From the NCBI GenBank assembly GCA_026770585.1, contig MU646824.1, positions 36,126-56,125 on the forward strand: DNA of 20,000 nucleotides; not shown here. The letters run 5' to 3'. This DNA is from Baffinella frigidus. Lineage: Eukaryota > Cryptophyceae > Cryptomonadales > Baffinellaceae. Below are more notes on the stretch, generated by a model. That model was not told where the DNA came from, made no database searches, and worked only from the letters and a program-made list of their open reading frames with translations. Numbering within the stretch: the stretch's first letter is position 1.

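Noticed and set aside
1-20000. tRNA, rRNA or other structured RNA genes
   Set aside because: No clover-leaf, rRNA-core or snRNA-like sequence was noticed on either strand by eye; a covariance-model scan would be needed to exclude small ones.

Overview
This window looks like nuclear DNA from a eukaryotic microbe (protist or alga). It has no compact bacterial-style genes. It is full of CCCTAAA/TTTAGGG-type (seven-base telomere-like) degenerate repeats, microsatellites and small foldback elements. The recognisable coding sequence is split into very short exons bounded by GT...AG. The telomere-type heptamer occurs in plants, many algae and alveolates, so the species cannot be fixed from the window. 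A large-genome alga or alveolate is only a guess.

The main content is one plus-strand gene that I pieced together by hand from about 22 micro-exons between 2830 and the right edge (20000), where it is still open. Its product has an N-terminal F-box (exons 2-3), about six kelch blades (exons 4-18) and a long acidic C-terminal tail (exons 18-22). About 2.2 kb of coding sequence (about 734 codons) is spread over about 17 kb. Codon phase agrees at nearly every proposed junction, which is the strongest support for the model. Exon 1, exon 5, the end of exon 9 and the start of exon 18 are the weakest parts. Such proteins normally act as substrate receptors of SCF (Skp1-Cullin-F-box) ubiquitin ligases, with the kelch propeller holding the target.

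Layout: 1-950 holds subtelomere-like heptamer repeats with a threefold higher-order unit. 950-2045 is unassigned sequence with a TTGAC-rich patch. 2045-2530 is more heptamer array. 2830-2993 is the probable first exon. 2994-6038 is a 3 kb first intron containing three foldback elements and two exon-like segments on the minus strand. 6039-9450 is the F-box and first kelch blade, interrupted by a large pyrimidine microsatellite. 9450-16051 holds the remaining propeller exons. 16052-20000 holds the tail exons and intronic repeats, with a possible antisense coding segment at 19418-19657.

The most unusual property is that most exons have partial, diverged second (or third or fourth) copies of an exon edge, including the splice site, in the adjacent intron. 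The copies are separated by telomere-like repeats, microsatellites, foldbacks or a dispersed element of about 90 bp. Seven copies of that element lie in this gene's introns, and where its right end is present it carries a splice-donor-like GGTGAG or GGTAAGT. The locus looks like a record of repeated intron growth or gain by insertion with long flanking duplications.
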